A DNA stretch of 64,000 bases from SXOA01 sp046153945. GTDB taxonomy: Bacteria > Planctomycetota > Planctomycetia > Pirellulales > Pirellulaceae. The stretch lies in NCBI GenBank assembly GCA_046153945.1, contig JBJXFF010000086.1:1-64000 (forward strand). Direction: 5' to 3'. Position numbers and translations under genes: made by a program. Below the pieces are notes generated by a model that had not been told where the DNA came from, searched no databases, and was given only the letters and a program-made list of their open reading frames with translations. Positions 60,461 to 64,000 of this stretch are shown here, piece after piece. Position 1 is the first letter of the stretch. Every line of letters begins with the position of its first letter.

Positions 60461-62875
60461 CTACTTGTCGGCAGCGGCTGGCCAGGCAGAATACTCCGGC
60501 GAGCCACGCCAGGCGCGATAAGCCGCCCCCGGTCCAAGTTTGTCGGGAGCTGCGCCGACTGCGGCCGGGGCGGAATTGCCGATGCTCGCGGCGGTGTCCA
60601 GGACCAGCGGTTCCCTCGGCGCGGACGCGGGCCTCGGCTGAAAGCGAATCTCGCCCGACATCGACGTTGCCGGCGGCAGCTTCCACATAGCGAGCCAATG
60701 GTCTAGGCCCTGGAGGTCCGCCGAGATGTAAGAGCCGGTCCGCGATGCCGGCCTGCCGACGTATTTCATGCCGGCGCGATGGAGGTTGCCGTTCTCGCCC
60801 CAAGATACGGAAGTTTTCAGCACGCCCGGCAGGTCATCGAGCTTGAAGCTGGATTTGGCCCCTCGCTGCGGACGCTGCGGGAACAGCAAGAACAGGTGCT
60901 CGCCGTCCAGGATGGTGTTCTCGACCGTGAAGCGGAGCGGCTGTTTGGGAGGGGCGTCGAGCAAGAGTTGCAAACACCGGTCGGTCGCCAGCGTACATCG
61001 CGCGAGACGGACCTGGGGCGGGGCGTCTCCCGCCGCGCTCGTCGTCACCAGCGTCGAAACCCCGATGCGGTTCTCCAGCAGGCAACCCTCCATGTCGAGC
61101 CGGCCCCCCGGTTCCGGTCCCCAGAAAACGCCGATTCCATCCTTGGCCACGAAGTGGCAGCGCTGGAGGATCATTTCGCGGCACGAGCCCCCCACGCAGC
61201 CGTTGAACCGGTCGCTGACAATCCGGCAGTGGGACATCAGCACCCGGCCATGCGTCGATACGACAATGCAGCGGGCCAGGATTTCCGCCTCCGAGCGGCC
61301 GGGGGGCACGACGATCGTCCAGCGAATCTCCAGCCCCTCCAAGCGGAGATCGGAATCGGTCTGCAGGAAGGGTTGGCTCGTGCCCGGATTCTCCATGATC
61401 AATACGGGCTGGGCGTTCGCGGCCGCGCGAATCGTCAGCCGCTTTCCCTCCGACTTGAGAGGCGGTGTGAGGTAGGGACCGTTGCCGTGGACCTCGATGG
61501 CGTCGTCCTCGCGGGCGGCTTCCACGGCTGCCGCGAGACTAGGGAAGGTCGCTTGGCGGCCCGCGATGGTGAAGCCGGATTGCGGCTTCGGCGGGTCCTG
61601 TTCCTTCACAGGCGGCAGGTTCTTGCTCGTGCCTTGAGAAATCCACAGTCCGCCGGTGATGGCGAGCGCGACCGCTCCGAGCGCTAATGGGGCGATGAAC
61701 CACCAGGGACGTGCGATTCGCGATGCTGGCGCTTGCGTCGTAGGCGGGCTCGCAACTTGCCGCTCCATTATCTCCGCCACCTCACCCGCGGACTGAGGCC
61801 GTTGCCGGGGATCTTTGGCGAGCAACCGCTGAATCAGCTCGCGGAACCAGTCGGGCAAGCTCCCATCGACCTCTTGCAGCGGCCGCGGCTGGCAGAGTCG
61901 GACTTTTTCCAAGGTTCCCAGCAGCGACTCGTGACGAAACGCCGAGACCCCCGTCGCGGCGACGTACAGCACCGCGCCGAGGCTAAAAAGGTCGGATGAC
62001 GGCCCGGCTTCGTTTCCAGACGCCTGCTCCGGCGACATGAATTCCGGCGTGCCGAGGACCGTGCCCGCGATCGTGATCGCGTCCTGGCTCGTGCCCTTGG
62101 CTAGTCCAAAGTCGGCAATCTTCGCCCGGCTTGTCCCCTCCACCAGCAGGATGTTGGCGGGCTTAATGTCGCGATGCACCAGCCCCTTGGCATGAGCGGC
62201 AGCCAGGCCGCGCGCGACTTCGATTCCCAGGCGAACCACCTCGCCCAGCGGCAGCTTGCCCTGACGCTGCAAACGCTCGTGCAGCGACTCGCCGGAGATG
62301 TACTCCAGAACCAGAAACGGCATGCCCTGGGCCTCGTCCACCGCGTGAATGGCCACCACGTTCTCGTGGGTCAGCGCCGCCGCGGATTGGGCTTCGCGGA
62401 GGAACCGCCCCTTGGAGTCATCATCCAGCGCCGCCCAGGGGGAGAGCATTTTGATGGCCACGGTCCGCTTGAGCACCGGGTCGAGCGCTTCCAGGACGAT
62501 TCCCATTCCTCCCTGCCCGATGACGCGGCGAACCGGATAGTCGCCCAACTGGCCGAGAAAACCAGGCTCATCGGTCGGCTGCAAGAACGCGAGATTGGGG
62601 GCTGTCCTTCCCAGAGACTTCGTCTTCGCGACGCCTTCCGCGGGAGAGTCTTGAAGCTGCTCGATCACTTTCCGCAAAGCAATGGAACTCGCGGCCTGAC
62701 TGCGCCACTTGCTCGCGCCTCCCGCGAGGATCGACTCCGCGCCCGTCAATGTGTCCAGGCGATGCCGGCAGTCCTGGCAGGATGCCAGATGCCGCTCCAG
62801 CTCTCCCCAGGCGACTTCATCGCGGGGGTTGGCGAGCAGCCGGGAGAATTCGTCAAGCGGCGGACAGTCCTTCAC
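60461..62875 (-). CDS. Serine/threonine protein kinase with beta-helix-like C-terminus
   Basis: An 804-residue membrane kinase. The N-terminus has an anti-sigma-like zinc-finger pattern (HLASCQDCRHRL, residues 29-40). The kinase domain (about 112-370) contains GQGGMGIV, the VAIKML lysine, HRDIKPAN and DFGLA. One transmembrane segment (about 390-411) follows, then a beta-rich region with FTIAGRQATFPSLAAAVEAA, resembling parallel beta-helix repeats, outside the membrane. A GTG start overlaps the stop of the upstream sigma gene (GTGA), so kinase and sigma factor are translationally coupled. In Planctomycetes such pairs form signalling modules. Confidence 0.9.
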   Translation of the reverse strand: MKDCPPLDEFSRLLANPRDEVAWGELERHLASCQDCRHRLDTLTGAESILAGGASKWRSQAASSIALRKVIEQLQDSPAEGVAKTKSLGRTAPNLAFLQPTDEPGFLGQLGDYPVRRVIGQGGMGIVLEALDPVLKRTVAIKMLSPWAALDDDSKGRFLREAQSAAALTHENVVAIHAVDEAQGMPFLVLEYISGESLHERLQRQGKLPLGEVVRLGIEVARGLAAAHAKGLVHRDIKPANILLVEGTSRAKIADFGLAKGTSQDAITIAGTVLGTPEFMSPEQASGNEAGPSSDLFSLGAVLYVAATGVSAFRHESLLGTLEKVRLCQPRPLQEVDGSLPDWFRELIQRLLAKDPRQRPQSAGEVAEIMERQVASPPTTQAPASRIARPWWFIAPLALGAVALAITGGLWISQGTSKNLPPVKEQDPPKPQSGFTIAGRQATFPSLAAAVEAAREDDAIEVHGNGPYLTPPLKSEGKRLTIRAAANAQPVLIMENPGTSQPFLQTDSDLRLEGLEIRWTIVVPPGRSEAEILARCIVVSTHGRVLMSHCRIVSDRFNGCVGGSCREMILQRCHFVAKDGIGVFWGPEPGGRLDMEGCLLENRIGVSTLVTTSAAGDAPPQVRLARCTLATDRCLQLLLDAPPKQPLRFTVENTILDGEHLFLLFPQRPQRGAKSSFKLDDLPGVLKTSVSWGENGNLHRAGMKYVGRPASRTGSYISADLQGLDHWLAMWKLPPATSMSGEIRFQPRPASAPREPLVLDTAASIGNSAPAAVGAAPDKLGPGAAYRAWRGSPEYSAWPAAADK

Positions 62876-63477
62876 GGCCGGCCTCCCTCTTCCTCAACCG
62901 CCTCAACCTCCTGCCGAATCCTGGCTAGGATACGGCTGCGAGCGATGTAAACCGCGCCGACGGAGAGGTTAAGTTCGCGCGCGACGGATTCAGTTTCGTG
63001 GCCCTGCACGACGGTCTGCCAGAATGCCTGCCACGACGCCTCGCGGAAATCGGGCTTCACGCGCTCCGCGGCCCACAGAAAGAGATTCCAGCGGTACTCT
63101 CGATCCCACTCTTCGTCGGGTTGTGCTGCCTCCGGTTGCTGCTCCAGGAGGCCATGAACATGCGTATCGCCGCTGCCGCTGGCCTGCCGTCCTTTCCGAT
63201 TGGCCATCTTACGGAGCTCATTGCGGGTGACGGTGAGCAGCCAGCCTCGGAACGAGCCGCGGGAGCGATCGTATTCAAATCCAGGCATGGACCGGGACAC
63301 CAGCCGCATCACATCCTGCACTAAATCGGCGGCATCGGCATCCTGCATCCCCCGGTGCATGCCATAAGAGTGGATCAGGGGGGCATAAAGCTGCACGAAC
63401 TCACCCCACGCCACCCGGTCCTGCGCATCGCGAATGCGGAGCAGCAGCGTCGCGCGCGTGACGGAAGGGGAGGACAT
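62872..63477 (-). CDS. ECF RNA polymerase sigma factor
   Basis: A 201-residue sigma-70 family protein of the ECF type. The region 2 motif DAADLVQDVMRLVSRSM is near residue 48, and region 4 (ESVARELNLSVGAVYIARSRILARIRQEV) is near residue 160. The middle is typical of planctomycete ECF factors: long and charged. The gene is overlapped by the kinase gene downstream; the zinc-finger-like head of that kinase may act as its anti-sigma domain, which is an inference. Confidence 0.92.
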   Translation of the reverse strand: MSSPSVTRATLLLRIRDAQDRVAWGEFVQLYAPLIHSYGMHRGMQDADAADLVQDVMRLVSRSMPGFEYDRSRGSFRGWLLTVTRNELRKMANRKGRQASGSGDTHVHGLLEQQPEAAQPDEEWDREYRWNLFLWAAERVKPDFREASWQAFWQTVVQGHETESVARELNLSVGAVYIARSRILARIRQEVEAVEEEGGRP

Positions 63478-63691
63478 CGCCCCAGTTTAGGCCCTCCACG
63501 AAGCGGAGAGAAGCGCCGCTGCCAGCTCGGCGGGCCAGCGAGGGAGCGTTCCAATGTCTCGAAAATCCCTGTTTTTCTGCGGAAAACAGGACTTCGCGAT
63601 TTTTTTGAAAGGTTATCCCCCCAGCCGGATACCTGCTCTTAAGCGATGCGGACGATTGAACCGCACGTCACTCAAACCAGGGAGAACTGTC
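63478..63691. other. Intergenic region before the RDRREN-repeat gene
   Basis: About 210 bases between the divergent sigma and RDRREN genes, with an AT-rich centre (around 63590-63610) compatible with divergent promoters. No hexamer pair was identified with confidence. Confidence 0.3.
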
Positions 63692-64000
63692 ATGTCCACG
63701 ATCCGATTCACGCTTTGTTGCACCTTCGCCGGCCTCGCCCTCGTCGCCGCCACCGCGTCAGCCGCCGGCCCGCGCGACCGCGTTGAAAACGTCCGAGACC
63801 GGCGGGAAAATGTTCGCGACCGTGCCGAGAATGTCCGCGACCGGCGGGAAAACGTCTACGACCGTGTCGAGGACATCCGCGACTCCAGGAATTCCTGCGG
63901 CTACTACGACCGCTTGGAAGACGTCCGAGACAAGCGGGAACAGTTGTGGGACAAGCGGGAAAACACTCGCGACCATGCCGAAAACCGTCACGACCGCGCC
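63692..64000 (+). CDS. Exported RDRREN-repeat protein (3' end outside window)
   Basis: An open frame runs from ATG 63692 to the window edge, with 103 residues visible and no stop. A GGAG ribosome binding site lies eight bases upstream. A signal peptide (MSTIRFTLCCTFAGLALVAA) ends near ATASA. The mature part consists of seven-residue repeats (VRDRRENVRDRAENVRDRRE), highly charged and helix-forming, with a non-repeat SCGYYD break. No enzymatic domain. Likely an extracytoplasmic, structural or binding protein. Similar Arg/Asp/Glu repeat proteins of unknown function occur in planctomycetes. Confidence 0.7.
   Translation, partial: MSTIRFTLCCTFAGLALVAATASAAGPRDRVENVRDRRENVRDRAENVRDRRENVYDRVEDIRDSRNSCGYYDRLEDVRDKREQLWDKRENTRDHAENRHDRA

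Overview
The window is a GC-rich bacterial chromosome segment, almost certainly from the phylum Planctomycetota. The evidence is the combination of four DUF1501 proteins with twin-arginine leaders, planctomycete-type cytochrome c domains (PA14, SHD1 and WD40 fusions), an ECF sigma factor coupled to a serine/threonine kinase, a PafA/Dop-like protein, and small membrane proteins of the FSIRDLIF and NPYESP types. The genus cannot be fixed from sequence alone.

Layout. 1-427: 3' end of a 23S rRNA, a 5S rRNA and a strong terminator. 545-8686: a five-CXXCH PA14/beta-propeller protein, an alpha/beta hydrolase, a small lipoprotein, a mono-heme planctomycete cytochrome, a cupin and phosphofructokinase. 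8728-14538: a large adenine methyltransferase with Type ISP-like architecture, a PafA/Dop homologue carrying a membrane insertion, and three small membrane proteins. 14582-25555, all on the minus strand: a Tad (tight adherence) pilus locus read leftwards as seven pilin-like genes, prepilin peptidase, TadE, CpaB, TadG-like, TadA ATPase, TadB, TadC. 25920-31226, also minus: a P-loop ATPase followed upstream by an isolated phage head module (portal, gp36-like, capsid, decoration, scaffold-like) with no terminase, tail or integrase in view. 31554-40160, mostly plus: PBP4-type carboxypeptidase, a zinc-ribbon membrane protein, two DUF1501 proteins and dihydroorotase. 40269-42661, minus: a tight operon of NfeD-like, DUF692 (MNIO) and SUKH-like genes. 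42899-55186, plus: SHD1-cytochrome-WD40 protein, DinG-like helicase, epimerase, acetyl-CoA synthetase, LRR lipoprotein, double GNAT, M23 peptidase with PKD domains. 55297-64000: a Fis-type regulator without GAFTGA, two tandem DUF1501 genes, a surface-type protein, an ECF sigma/kinase pair and an RDRREN-repeat protein cut by the window edge.

The most distinctive features are (i) seven paralogous, acidic, C-terminally extended Flp-like pilins, all ending in Asp-Ser and all sharing a TDC motif, next to their presumed peptidase, and (ii) a dense load of short palindromic repeats. The repeats include GTAG-ended REP/BIME pairs with complementary hairpin loops. They lie in intergenic gaps, exactly on stop codons, and in frame inside coding sequences (four in the methyltransferase alone; also in portal, dihydroorotase, TadE and a cytochrome). 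No REP-associated transposase is visible here.

All domain names were assigned by eye from motifs; no database search was run.
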